Notes: generated by a model from the letters alone, not told the origin. A DNA stretch of 64,000 nucleotides from an uncultured Vicinamibacterales bacterium (GCA_958295905.1 OY282382.1:4322910-4386909); one strand, 5' to 3'; positions 8,237 to 17,295 are shown, counted from the first letter of the stretch. Program-made: numbers and translations.

Positions 8237-9751
8237 GTGTCCGGCTTGCCCTCGGCCGCCCCCGCCGGTCCGCGCTTCGCCCTGTCCCGCGATCTGTTCC
8301 TCCGGCTTCTCGGCCTCGTCTATTTCCTGGCGTTCGCATCGCTCGCGCCGCAGATCCTCGATCTAATCGGCGCCGGCGGCCTGCTGCCGGCTGCCGCGTA
8401 CCTCGACCGCGCCTACGAGATCTGGGGCGCCGCCGCGTATCTTCGGCTGCCGACGCTGCTGTGGCTCTGGCCGAGCGACACGTTCCTCGCCACCCTTTGC
8501 TGGCTCGGGATGACGCTGTCGGCCGCGACCGTGGCCGGCATCGCCCCGAGAGCGGTGTTGGCGGCGCTGTGGGTCTGCTACCTGGCCCTTGTCGTCGCCG
8601 GACAGGACTTCCTGTCGTTCCAGTGGGACGTGCTGCTGCTGGAAACGGGGTTGCTGGCCGTCCTGTACGCTTCGCCCGGATGGCGGGCGCCGCTCGGGAC
8701 CGGCAACGAGCCGAGCGCGGCGGGGCGCTGGCTGGTCTGGGGCCTCGCCTTCAAGCTGACCTTTCTCTCCGGCGTCACCAAGCTGCTGAGCGGCGACCCG
8801 GCCTGGCGAAGCCTGACCGCGCTGGAGCACCACTACGAGACCCAACCAATTCCGACCTGGATCGGCTGGTACGCCCACCATGCGCCCGACTGGTTCGGCG
8901 TTCTGTCGGTCGGCGTCATGTTCGCCATCGAGCTCGCGGTCCCGTTCGTCATCTTCGCGCCGGCCCGCTTCCGCCGGATACGGATGGCCGGCTGCGGCCT
9001 GCTCTGCCTGCTGCAGATCCTGATTGCCGCGACCGGCAACTACGGTTTCTTCAACCTGCTGGCCGTCGTGCTCTACCTGTCGCTGCTCGACGACGAAGCC
9101 GTCGCGCCGCTGCTCCGGCCCGGCGTCTCCACCGCCGGCATGCCGCAGGACGCCCGGCGCGCCGCGCCGGCGTGGCGGCGGCACGCAAGGACCGGCGTGA
9201 CGGCGCTGCTGGTGGGGCTGAGCGCGCTCACGCTCGTGCGGGAGGTCCGCCGCCCCTCGCCGATGCCCGCGTGGACCGATGCCCTGCTCGGCTGGGTCGG
9301 GCCGTTCCGTTCCGTCAACGGCTACGGGCTGTTCCGGGTGATGACCACCGAACGTCTCGAGATCGTCGTCGAAGGAAGCGCCGACGGTTCCACTTGGCGC
9401 GAGTATCCGTTCAAGTGGAAGCCGGGCGATCCCGGCCGGGCGCCGGGGTTCGTGCAGCCGCACATGCCGCGCCTCGACTGGCAGATGTGGTTCGCGGCCC
9501 TCGATCCCCGCGAGAGCACCCACTGGCTGTTTCCGCTCACGGAACGCCTGCTGGCCAACGATCCGGCCGCCCTCGACCTCCTCGGCGGCAATCCGTTCCC
9601 GGAAGCGGCGCCCCGCTTCATCCGGCTGATAATGTACCGCTACCGGTTCGCAACCTCGGACGAGACCGCGGTCGGGGCTTGGTGGATCCGGGAACGGCTC
9701 GGACCGCTGACCGAACCACTGGCCCGGCGCCCCAGGGGCATCCCGCGCTGA
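8237..9751 (+). CDS. Lipase maturation factor family membrane protein
   Basis: This is a 504-residue integral membrane protein with seven or eight hydrophobic segments up to about residue 290. A soluble C-terminal domain follows. The signature WRSLTALEHHYETQPIPT and nearby WYAHHAPDWF match the LMF1-type family, which in animals assists folding of lipases in the ER; the bacterial role is unknown. A second conserved block, RLDWQMWFAALDP, lies near residues 411-423. The start is GTG at 8237. The last six codons and the stop lie within the inserted element at 9733-9904, so the original C-terminus has been replaced. Confidence 0.85.
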   Translation: MSGLPSAAPAGPRFALSRDLFLRLLGLVYFLAFASLAPQILDLIGAGGLLPAAAYLDRAYEIWGAAAYLRLPTLLWLWPSDTFLATLCWLGMTLSAATVAGIAPRAVLAALWVCYLALVVAGQDFLSFQWDVLLLETGLLAVLYASPGWRAPLGTGNEPSAAGRWLVWGLAFKLTFLSGVTKLLSGDPAWRSLTALEHHYETQPIPTWIGWYAHHAPDWFGVLSVGVMFAIELAVPFVIFAPARFRRIRMAGCGLLCLLQILIAATGNYGFFNLLAVVLYLSLLDDEAVAPLLRPGVSTAGMPQDARRAAPAWRRHARTGVTALLVGLSALTLVREVRRPSPMPAWTDALLGWVGPFRSVNGYGLFRVMTTERLEIVVEGSADGSTWREYPFKWKPGDPGRAPGFVQPHMPRLDWQMWFAALDPRESTHWLFPLTERLLANDPAALDLLGGNPFPEAAPRFIRLIMYRYRFATSDETAVGAWWIRERLGPLTEPLARRPRGIPR

Positions 9752-9904
9752 CTGCGCGTGACGGCCCGCCCCCGATTCGAGGGGCGCCACCGTCTTGCCG
9801 ACCGGCCGGCGCCGCGTGAGACCCACGATTCCGCGCGTCCGGAGCCCCAGGACCCGCCACGATTCCGCCTGCGCACGGCGGTGGCGGAGCGTGGGATGGT
9901 CCTG
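9733..9904 (-). mobile_element. MITE-like element family 1, copy 2 (172 bp)
   Basis: The ends are CAGGGGCATCCCGCGCT and, on the other strand, CAGGACCATCCCACGCT. The flanks are CCCGGCGCC and CCCGGCATC, matching 7 of 9, so this target duplication has decayed or is fortuitous. It has the same orientation as copy 1. The left end overlaps the end of the lipase maturation factor gene and supplies its TGA stop. The right end lies 20 bp before the promoter of the DUF1592 gene. Confidence 0.8.
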
Positions 9905-9923
9905 CCCGGCATCTCTGGAATCC

Positions 9924-9952
9924 TTGAGTTTTGACCCGTCGAGTCCTATAAT
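9924..9952 (+). promoter_or_regulatory. Sigma70-type promoter of the DUF1592-DUF1552 operon
   Basis: TTGAGT (9924-9929), a 17-bp spacer and TATAAT (9947-9952) form a near-consensus promoter. The A of the ATG is at 9959, 7 nt after the -10 box, which is the expected transcription start. A leaderless mRNA is therefore predicted. Confidence 0.65.
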
Positions 9953-9958
9953 GCGGAG

Positions 9959-12367
9959 ATGAAATTCTGGTCAAGCTGGACCGTTTCACGCTTCGCGGCC
10001 CTCCCCGCCGGGGTGATCCTGGGTGCGGCGGTGTCGCTTCCGGCCGGCGCGCGCGCGCAGGAACCGGCCGGCGCGCCGGGCGAGGCGGCGCCGACGGCCG
10101 CGGCGTCAGACGCCCGCCAACTGCTCGACCGCTACTGTGTCGCGTGTCACAACGCGCGGCTCCTGACGGCCGGGTTGAGCCTGGACGACATCGACCTCGC
10201 CCACGTAGCCGCGGACGCGGAGATCTGGGAAAAGGTCGTGCGCAAGCTGCGCACGACCACCATGCCGCCGCCCAACCGGCCGCAGCCGCCGGTCCAGGCG
10301 CGGGCGGCGATGGCCTCGTGGCTGGAGTCGACGCTCGATCAGGCGGCCGCGGCGAGCCCGAACCCGGGCCGGACGGAGACGCTGCGCCGCCTCAACCGGA
10401 CCGAGTACCAGAACGCCGTCCGCGACCTCCTGGCCCTCGACATCGACGCGACCGCCCTGCTGCCCCCCGACGAGAGCGGCCACGGCTTCGACAACGTGAC
10501 GGTCGGCGACCTGCCGCCGGCCCTGCTCGACCGCTATATCTCGGCCGCGCAGAAGGTCAGCCGGCTGGTCATCGGCAGCACGCAGACCTCGCTTCAGGCG
10601 GACGTGATCCGGGTGCCCGCGGACACCACGCAGGAAGAGCACGTCCCGGGACTGCCCCTCGGCACCCGCGGCGGCGTGCTGATTCCCTACGTGTTCGCCC
10701 AGGACGGGGACTACGACATCCAGGTGCGGCTGGCGCGGAACCGCACCGGCAACATCGGCGGGCTGCGGGATCCGCGGCCGCACGAGATGGAGATCCTGCT
10801 GGATCGGGTTCCCATCGGGAGCTTCACGGTCCAGCGCCCCGAGCGCGGGGACGATTCGCTCGTCGACCGCGACCTGAAGGTGCGGGCGCCGGTGACCGCC
10901 GGTCCCCATGATCTCGGCGTCACGTTCCTGAAGAACGCCTCGTCGTTGATGGAGACCGAGCGCAACCCCGGGCAGTCGCACTTCAACGAAACCCGTCATC
11001 CGCGGCTGACCCCCGCGATCTACCAAGTGTCGATTACCGGACCCTACGCGCCGCAGGGGGCCGACGACACGCCCAGCCGCCGGCGCGTGTTCGTCTGCCG
11101 GCCGGCGGCCGCGAACGAGGAAGACGGCTGCGCCCGGGAGATCCTGTCCACCCTGATGCGGCGGGCCTACCGGCGGCCGGTCACCGACGCGGATCTCGAC
11201 GGCCCGATGGCGTTCTACCGGGAGGGCCGGGCCGGCGGCGGCTTCGACCACGGCATCGGCCGCGCGCTCAGCGCCGTCCTCATCAACCCGGAGTTCCTGT
11301 TCCGGGTCGAGCTCGATCCGGACCGCGGCGGCGCCATCCCCGCGTATCACGTCAGCGATCTGGAGCTGGCCTCCCGGCTGTCGTTCTTCCTCTGGAGCAG
11401 CCTGCCGGACGACGAGCTGCTGGACGCCGCGATTCGGGGCGGGCTGAGCGACCCCGACGAGCTGGAGCGGCAGACGCGCCGGATGCTCGCCGACCCCCGC
11501 TCGTTCAATCTCGCGAGCAACTTCGCCGGGCAGTGGCTGCGCCTGCGCAATCTCGAGGCGCTGAGCCCCAACGGCCGCCTGTATCCCGACTTCGACGACA
11601 ATCTGCGGCAGGCGTTCCGCGAGGAGACGGAGCGCTTCATCGACAGCGTGATCGACGAAGATCGCAGCGTGCTCGACCTGCTGCGCGCCGACTACACGTT
11701 CCTCAACGAACGCCTCGCCAAGCACTACGGGATTCCCAACGTCTACGGCACCCGGTTCCGGCGGGTGGCGCTCGACGAGAGCAGCCGGCGCGGCGGACTG
11801 CTGCGGCACGGCAGCGTCCTCGCCGTCACCTCGTATGCGACCCGAACCTCACCGGTGATTCGCGGCGTCTGGGTGCTCGACAACATCTTCGGGGCGCCGC
11901 CGCCGCCGCCCCTGCCCAACGTGCCCGCGCTCGAAGAGAACTCCGTCGCGGCCAATCTCCCGATGCGGGAGCGGCTGGCCCAGCATCGCAGCAACCCGGT
12001 ATGCGCGACATGTCATCGCACCATCGACCCGGTCGGCTTCGCCCTGGAGAACTTCGACGCCCTGGGGCGCTGGCGCGAGCACGAAGGTGACAACGGCCCC
12101 ATCGACGTTTCAGGGGGGCTGCCCGGCGCCGGCGAACTCGCCGGCGTCGACGGCCTCGAAGCCGGCCTGCTGGGCCAGTCCGACCTGTTCGTCACAAGAC
12201 TGACGGAAAAGCTGCTGACGTTCGCGCTGGGCCGGGGCGTCGAGCACTACGACGCGCCCGCCGTCCGCGCCATCGTCCGCGACGCCGAAGCAGAAGACTA
12301 CCGCTTCTCCTCGCTCATCCTCGGCATCGTCAAGAGCGTCCCGTTTCAGATGAGGAACTCCACATGA
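9959..12367 (+). CDS. Secreted cytochrome-like protein, DUF1587/1592/1588/1585 family
   Basis: This is an 802-residue protein with a signal peptide (1 to about 33, ending ARAQ). A CxxCH haem-type motif, CVACH, is at residues 60-64. A DUF1587 block follows (RRLNRTEYQNAVRDLLALD, near 143-161), then the DUF1592/1588 core (SRLSFFLWSSLPDDEL). A second CATCH motif near residue 682 is followed by PVGFALENFDALGRWR. The family is frequent in Planctomycetota and Acidobacteriota, always paired with a DUF1552 gene, and has no proven function; an extracytoplasmic redox role is inferred. It overlaps the next gene by 4 bp (ATGA). Confidence 0.9.
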   Translation: MKFWSSWTVSRFAALPAGVILGAAVSLPAGARAQEPAGAPGEAAPTAAASDARQLLDRYCVACHNARLLTAGLSLDDIDLAHVAADAEIWEKVVRKLRTTTMPPPNRPQPPVQARAAMASWLESTLDQAAAASPNPGRTETLRRLNRTEYQNAVRDLLALDIDATALLPPDESGHGFDNVTVGDLPPALLDRYISAAQKVSRLVIGSTQTSLQADVIRVPADTTQEEHVPGLPLGTRGGVLIPYVFAQDGDYDIQVRLARNRTGNIGGLRDPRPHEMEILLDRVPIGSFTVQRPERGDDSLVDRDLKVRAPVTAGPHDLGVTFLKNASSLMETERNPGQSHFNETRHPRLTPAIYQVSITGPYAPQGADDTPSRRRVFVCRPAAANEEDGCAREILSTLMRRAYRRPVTDADLDGPMAFYREGRAGGGFDHGIGRALSAVLINPEFLFRVELDPDRGGAIPAYHVSDLELASRLSFFLWSSLPDDELLDAAIRGGLSDPDELERQTRRMLADPRSFNLASNFAGQWLRLRNLEALSPNGRLYPDFDDNLRQAFREETERFIDSVIDEDRSVLDLLRADYTFLNERLAKHYGIPNVYGTRFRRVALDESSRRGGLLRHGSVLAVTSYATRTSPVIRGVWVLDNIFGAPPPPPLPNVPALEENSVAANLPMRERLAQHRSNPVCATCHRTIDPVGFALENFDALGRWREHEGDNGPIDVSGGLPGAGELAGVDGLEAGLLGQSDLFVTRLTEKLLTFALGRGVEHYDAPAVRAIVRDAEAEDYRFSSLILGIVKSVPFQMRNST

Positions 12368-13707
12368 TCATCACGAAGAAGGCGTTACCGCGGCGTACGT
12401 TTCTGAAGGGCGTGCAGGCCACGCTGGCCCTGCCGCTGCTTGATGCGATGATTCCCGCGGCCACCGCCCTCGCCGGAACCCCGGCCAAACCCATCCGCCG
12501 GCTCGGATACGTGTTCATTCCGATGGGCGCCGACCACCAGCGGTGGACCCCCGCCGGCCACGGCAAACTGGGCCGGTTGACCCCGATCCTGAGTCCGCTC
12601 GAGGCCGTCAAGGACCAGCTCACGGTGGTGACCAACACCGAGCTGCAGCTCTCCTACCCCGGCACCCACGACACGTCGAACTCCGGGTTTCTGAGCGCCG
12701 CCTACGCCAAGCACACCGAGAGCTCCGACTACTTCCTCGGCACCACCGCCGATCAGCTCGCGGCCCGGCAAATCGGCCAGGACACGCAGCTTCCGTCGCT
12801 CGAGCTGTCGATGGACCTGAACCCGCTGGCCGGCGTCTGCAACAACGGCTATGCCTGCGTCTATCAGAACTGCCTCTCGTGGTCGTCGCCGACGACCCCG
12901 CTGCCGTCGGAGGCCCACCCCCGCATCGTGTTCGAGCGGCTCTTCGGCGAGGGCGGCACCGCGGAAGAGCGGCAGGCGGCGTTGCGCAGCCGGGCCAGCC
13001 TGCTCGATTCGTTCAACGAGGACATCGCGCGGCTCAAGGGCGCCGTCGGGGCGGCGGACCGGGTCCGCGTCGATCAGTATCTCGACAGCATCCGGGAGGT
13101 GGAGCGCCAGATTCAGCGGGCCGAAGCGGCGGCCAGCGACAACCTCTTCCCCGACCTCGACCGCCCGGTGGGCGTGCCGGACTCCTTCGCCGACCACGCG
13201 CGGCTGATGTTCGACCTGCAGGTGCTGGCGTTCCAGGGCGACATCACCCGGATCGTCACGTTCCAGCTTACGCGCGAACTCAGCAATCGCACCTATCCGG
13301 AGATCGGGGTGCCGGATCCGCACCATCCGACGAGCCATCACGGCAACGACCCCGAGAAGCTCGCGAAGATCGCCAAGATCAACACGTTCCACGTCTCGCT
13401 GTTCGCCGAGTTCCTCCGGAAGCTGAAGGAGACGCCGGACGGCGACGGCTCGCTGCTTGATCAGACGATCTACCTGTATGGCAGCGGGATGGGCAACTCG
13501 AGCCTGCACGACCACGTCAACCTGCCGATTCTCGTCGCCGGCGGCGCCGCCGCGGGCATGAGCGGCGGCCGCCACATCCGCTACGAGACCGGCAAGCCAC
13601 TGGCCAACCTCCATCTCACCCTGCTCGACCGGGTGGGGGTGAAGCTCGACCAGTTCGGCGACAGCACCGGCACCGTCGACACCCTCTTCGACCCCGTCGC
13701 GGTGTAG
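12364..13707 (+). CDS. DUF1552 secreted protein with Tat-type signal
   Basis: This is a 447-residue protein. The N-terminus KKALPRRTFLKG is a twin-arginine-like signal, so export in folded form is likely. The conserved DUF1552 blocks are present: GYVFIPMGADHQRWTP, a NSGFLS segment and PDPHHPTSHHGNDPEK, whose histidines could bind metal. The fold resembles sulfatase/DUF1501-like proteins, but the activity is unknown. The start overlaps the stop of the DUF1592 gene, so the two are translationally coupled. A paralogue lies at 26421-27767. Confidence 0.9.
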   Translation: MIITKKALPRRTFLKGVQATLALPLLDAMIPAATALAGTPAKPIRRLGYVFIPMGADHQRWTPAGHGKLGRLTPILSPLEAVKDQLTVVTNTELQLSYPGTHDTSNSGFLSAAYAKHTESSDYFLGTTADQLAARQIGQDTQLPSLELSMDLNPLAGVCNNGYACVYQNCLSWSSPTTPLPSEAHPRIVFERLFGEGGTAEERQAALRSRASLLDSFNEDIARLKGAVGAADRVRVDQYLDSIREVERQIQRAEAAASDNLFPDLDRPVGVPDSFADHARLMFDLQVLAFQGDITRIVTFQLTRELSNRTYPEIGVPDPHHPTSHHGNDPEKLAKIAKINTFHVSLFAEFLRKLKETPDGDGSLLDQTIYLYGSGMGNSSLHDHVNLPILVAGGAAAGMSGGRHIRYETGKPLANLHLTLLDRVGVKLDQFGDSTGTVDTLFDPVAV

Positions 13708-13719
13708 CGGGACGGCCGA

Positions 13720-13900
13720 TGGCAGTCAGGAGTCCGCGCCGCGGAGGCGGCGCAGACTCCAACCGGATGCGCGGCCTCCCGCGGGCGCAGAACTGCCGCG
13801 GGAGGCGCCGGCTTCCGGGTTGGTTGGGCGGCAATGCTTGCGCCGCAGAAGTTTCGCGCCAGCGAAACTTCCAAACGCGGCCGCAAGGGCCGCGCGGCGA
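13720..13900. repeat. Intergenic palindromic repeats between DUF1552 and ankyrin genes
   Basis: GAAGTTTCGC/GCGAAACTTC forms a perfect 10-bp stem with a GCCA loop (13848-13871). A second hairpin, GCGGCC/GGCCGC, follows near 13878. An inverted copy of the GCCCAACCAACCC repeat lies at 13811-13840, and GGAGTC...GACTCC pairs near 13728-13752. There is no U-run, so these do not look like intrinsic terminators. Confidence 0.6.
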
Positions 13901-13924
13901 CGATTACCGGACCAGGAGAGACCG

Positions 13925-15454
13925 ATGAATCCAGGACGAATCGCTCGACTGTCGATGGTGGCGCTGGGGCTCGCCGGCGCCGCATGGGCGGCCGACGACG
14001 CCCCCCTCGCCGACGCGGCGGAGCGGGCGGACGCCGCGCGGGTCCGCACGCTGCTGCACGCGGGCGGGGCGGACGTCAACGCGCCGCAGGTCGACGGCAT
14101 GACCGCCCTCCATTGGGCGGTCTATCACGACGACGACGAGACGGCCGAATTGCTGGTGCGCGCGGGCGCGGACGTCAACGCCGCGAACCGCTACGGGGTG
14201 CCGCCGCTGTCCCTGGCCGCCGCCAACGGCAACGCGGGCCTCGTGAACCTGCTGCTCGACGCCGGAGGCGACCCCGCCGCCGCGTTGCGGGGAGGCGAGA
14301 CGGTGCTCATGACCGCGGCCCGCACCGGGAACCTCGCCGCGGTCGGTGCGCTACTCGCGCGGGGCGCCGACGCCAATGCCCGCGAGGCCGGGGCCCAGAC
14401 CGCCCTGATGTGGGCGGCGGCGGAAGGGCACACCTCGATCGTGGAAGCGCTGCTCGCGGCCGGCGCCGACGTGAACGCCTCGCTGCGATCGGGCTTCACG
14501 CCGCTCTTCTTCGCGGTGCGGGGAGGCCACATCGACGCCACGCGGGCCCTGCTCGCGGCCGGGGTTGACGTGAACGCGGAGCTCACACGCATCAAGGACG
14601 GGCCGGACCGCGCCGTCAACAACGCGACCTACCGGCCGGTGGACGACGGCATGAGCCCCCTGCTGCTGGCGGTGCGCAACGGGCATTTCGAGCTTGCCAT
14701 CGAGCTCCTGAAGGCCGGTGCGGACCCCAACGACCAGCGGACCGGCTTCTCGCCCCTGCACACCGTGAGCTGGGTGCGGAAGCCGGACGCGAGCGACCGG
14801 GGCGACCCCGCCCCGGTCGGAGCCGGCAGCCTGACGAGCCTGCAGTTCGTGCGGGCCCTCGTCGCCATGGGGGCGGACGTGAACCTGCGTCTGGAGCAGA
14901 GCAAACGGGCGCCGCACACCGCATCCGGTCTCGAGATGGAGGGGGCGACGGCCTTCCTGATGGCGGCCGACCGGGCCGACGCCCGGCTGATGCAGCAGCT
15001 CCTCGAGCTGGGCGCCGACCCGTTCCTGCCGAACGCCGAGCAGAGCACGCCGCTGATGGCCGCGGCGGGGCTCGGCACCAACGCGCCCGACGAGGAAGCG
15101 GGCACCGAGGCCGAAGCGCTGATCGCCGCCCAGATGCTGCTCGATCTCGGCGCGGACATCGATGCCGTTGACGCCCAGGGGGATACCGCGATGCACGGCG
15201 CGGCGTACGGCAACTTCCCCGCCGTCGTCGGGTTGCTGGCCGCAAGCGGGGCCGACTCCGAGGTCTGGAGGCAGAAGAACGCGGCGGGGCGCACCCCGCT
15301 GTTCATTGCCGAAGGGTTCCGGAACGGTCTGCCCAGGCTGTCCCGGCCCACGATCGACGCCCTCGAACGCATCATGGCGATGGAGGGCATCCCGACCGAC
15401 GGGCCGCGGCCGGAGATCGTCGACATCTACGCGCGGCCGGCGCAACAGCAGTAG
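13925..15454 (+). CDS. Secreted ankyrin-repeat protein
   Basis: This is a 509-residue protein. A signal peptide (1 to about 21, ending AWAAD) is followed by ankyrin repeats from about residue 27 to the end, with motifs such as GMTALHWAVY, AGADVNAANRYG, GETVLMTAARTGN and GQTALMWAAAEGH. A loop in the middle carries SWVRKPDAS. Ankyrin repeats bind proteins; the partner is unknown. AGGAG lies just upstream of the ATG. It follows the DUF1592-DUF1552 pair by about 220 bp, the same arrangement as the second module, where the paralogue is at 23423-24934. Confidence 0.9.
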   Translation: MNPGRIARLSMVALGLAGAAWAADDAPLADAAERADAARVRTLLHAGGADVNAPQVDGMTALHWAVYHDDDETAELLVRAGADVNAANRYGVPPLSLAAANGNAGLVNLLLDAGGDPAAALRGGETVLMTAARTGNLAAVGALLARGADANAREAGAQTALMWAAAEGHTSIVEALLAAGADVNASLRSGFTPLFFAVRGGHIDATRALLAAGVDVNAELTRIKDGPDRAVNNATYRPVDDGMSPLLLAVRNGHFELAIELLKAGADPNDQRTGFSPLHTVSWVRKPDASDRGDPAPVGAGSLTSLQFVRALVAMGADVNLRLEQSKRAPHTASGLEMEGATAFLMAADRADARLMQQLLELGADPFLPNAEQSTPLMAAAGLGTNAPDEEAGTEAEALIAAQMLLDLGADIDAVDAQGDTAMHGAAYGNFPAVVGLLAASGADSEVWRQKNAAGRTPLFIAEGFRNGLPRLSRPTIDALERIMAMEGIPTDGPRPEIVDIYARPAQQQ

Positions 15455-15486
15455 CCGCCGGTCGCCGATTGGCACGCGTTGTCACG

Positions 15487-15517
15487 GGAGCAGGGGTCGA
15501 ACGCCCCTGCTCCTTTT
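15487..15517 (+). terminator. Rho-independent terminator after the ankyrin gene
   Basis: GGAGCAGGGG (15487-15496) pairs perfectly with CCCCTGCTCC (15504-15513) across a 7-nt loop and is followed by TTTT. It ends the first DUF1592-DUF1552-ankyrin module. Confidence 0.85.
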
Positions 15518-15675
15518 GCGTCTTGTCGCAGGAGCCCCGGCGAAACCCCGCGTTCTTGCGACGGGCTCCCGACCGCCGGATACCCTTCACCGCGACCCAT
15601 CCACCGACGGTCTGCGTACCGTCACCGATTCCCTGACCGCCGCGCCCGATCGCAGGGACCATTCTGGCCTGACCG

Positions 15676-16311
15676 ATGCCACAGCGACGATCTGCGTTCA
15701 CGATGCGCCGACCCGCCCCGACCCACCGGCTGCCTGCCGCGGCCGCGATCCTGGCCGGCGCGCTGTGCTTACCCGCGGTGGCGCCGGCGGGCGACGGCGG
15801 GGTGCGCGGCTACCTCGATTTGGCCAGGAAGCACGAATCGACCCTGGGCTGCGCCCTCAGCCCGTCGACCAGCTCCGCGATCGGCTACTACCAGATGACG
15901 CTGGCCGCCCTGCGGGACGTCAAGCTCAAGGACGACCTGGGCAATTGGATCGAAAACGAATGGGGCATCACCTCGGACGAGCAGTTCCAGTGCAACCGCC
16001 ACGCGAACGACGAGGCGATGAAGCGCTATACGGAGATCAACTGGTCCATCCTGGATGACCAAGTGAAGGACCGGATCGGCAGGAGCGCCTACGGCGTCGT
16101 CATCGACGCGGCCTCGCTGCTCGCCGGCGCCCATTTTCTCGGCGCGAGCGGCATGAACGAGTTCATCCTCTGCGGCATGCACGTCACGTGCATCTCCGAG
16201 TCGGCCGTCCGGACGAACGGCGGCGACCGCGCCGCGATTCACCGAAGGCTGATCGCGCGCCTGAAGGAAGCGACGGGACTGAACGTCTCGGAGCTGACCG
16301 ACGGCTCCTGA
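15676..16311 (+). CDS. Secreted protein, possibly lysozyme-like fold
   Basis: This 211-residue protein has a signal peptide (cleaved near residue 39, VAPAGDG). The mature start, with HEST at about 53-56 and SSAIGYYQMT at about 66-75, recalls the catalytic Glu followed by the G-Y-x-Q-F/M motif of goose-type lysozymes and transglycosylases. The remainder does not match a family I know, and four or five cysteines suggest disulfides. Peptidoglycan cleavage is only a guess. The start could also be the ATG at 15703, giving a shorter n-region. Confidence 0.55.
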   Translation: MPQRRSAFTMRRPAPTHRLPAAAAILAGALCLPAVAPAGDGGVRGYLDLARKHESTLGCALSPSTSSAIGYYQMTLAALRDVKLKDDLGNWIENEWGITSDEQFQCNRHANDEAMKRYTEINWSILDDQVKDRIGRSAYGVVIDAASLLAGAHFLGASGMNEFILCGMHVTCISESAVRTNGGDRAAIHRRLIARLKEATGLNVSELTDGS

Positions 16312-16417
16312 CGCCGCCGCCGGTTGCCGGCCGTCGGCCGGCCCGCCGTGCAACGCTGACCGACGGCTCCTGACGCCGCCGCCGGTTGCCGGCCGTCGGC
16401 CCGGCCCGCCGTGCAAC
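16293..16417. repeat. 62/63-bp tandem duplication of the gene tail
   Basis: GCTGACCGACGGCTCCTGAC begins at 16293 and again at 16355. The first copy contains the last codons and stop of the preceding gene. The second is identical except for one extra C in its GC-rich part, so the duplication is recent. Confidence 0.85.
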
Positions 16418-16584
16418 AAGGTCGCCGGCCTGGGCTTCGGGGACGCGATCGACGGGGACCGTCCGGCGGAAACGGAACGCGCGTTCGCGGAGCGCGGGCC
16501 GCCGGTGCGGCCGGGGGCGGCTCCCGCCGCCAACCTGCCGGCCGCCGACGTCGCCATCGACGTCTCCAGCGGAGACGAGGCACG

Positions 16585-17148
16585 TCATGAGGCTCGGCTC
16601 GACGTCATCGTCGCCGGCTTCGCAGCGGTTCCAACCCCGCGCAGGATGGCGTACAGCAACTGGTCCCGCACCGTGCCGTCCTTGACGGCGCTGCGGCGCA
16701 TGCGGCCCTCGAGCTGGTAGCCGACCTTTTCGAGGACTCGGCAGGAGGCGGTGTTCGAGGCGAGGGGAACCGCGTACAGCCGTTCCAGGTCCCAGGTGTC
16801 GAAGGCGAAGCGGGTGAACCCGGCGAGGGCTCGGGTGGCGATGCCCCGGCCCCAGTGCGGCTCGCCGAGCCAGTAGCCGACCTCGGCCGAGCAGCGCTCC
16901 ACATCGTCGCGGAGTATCGCCCCGATGGCGCCGACCGGCAGATCGTCGACGGTAATCGCGAACTCCGACTCGAGGGTCGCGCCTCGTGCGAACGCGATGA
17001 ACCCGCGCGCATCGTCGACCGAGTAGGGATGCGGGAACCGGTCCCGCAACTGCAGCCACACCTTGCGGTTGTTGGCGTGCAGAGCGAGATCGGCGGCGTC
17101 CGTCCCGCGGAACGACCGCACGCCGCAGGTCTCCAGATCGAGGCGCAT
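16585..17148 (-). CDS. GNAT family N-acetyltransferase (RimJ/RimL-like)
   Basis: This 187-residue protein shows the GNAT pattern: an N-terminal LRSF-type strand (VRSFRGTDAADLALHANN), AEVGYWLGEPHWGRGIATRAL, which includes the acetyl-CoA-binding loop (near 88-107), and SNTASCRVLEKVGYQLEG, the usual C-terminal motif. RimJ/L-type members acetylate protein N-termini or small amines. It is a single gene. The ATG at 17148 gives the normal length. Confidence 0.9.
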   Translation of the reverse strand: MRLDLETCGVRSFRGTDAADLALHANNRKVWLQLRDRFPHPYSVDDARGFIAFARGATLESEFAITVDDLPVGAIGAILRDDVERCSAEVGYWLGEPHWGRGIATRALAGFTRFAFDTWDLERLYAVPLASNTASCRVLEKVGYQLEGRMRRSAVKDGTVRDQLLYAILRGVGTAAKPATMTSSRAS

Positions 17149-17157
17149 CTCAACCCC

Positions 17158-17295
17158 CGTACGTGGTCGCCGAGGGCCTGCGGCACGACAGCCGGCTGGT
17201 CGCCGTCGCCGCGCTCTCAGAACGGCAGTGGCAGCTCAATCGACAGGACGAGCAGCTTCTTGAGCATGACCGCGCCCTGTTCGCGACGATACGGC
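17158..17295 (+). pseudogene. Fragment of a coiled-coil protein related to the minus-strand gene at 17421
   Basis: The plus strand reads VVAEGLRHDSRLVA, ALSER and LNRQDEQLLEHDRALF. This parallels the end of the adjacent minus-strand protein (VVAESLRHDIRLVAEAV, ALSERVR) and the heptad-rich tail typical of that family. It has no N-terminal part and no obvious end. It is probably a decayed paralogue, inverted relative to the intact copy. Confidence 0.45.
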
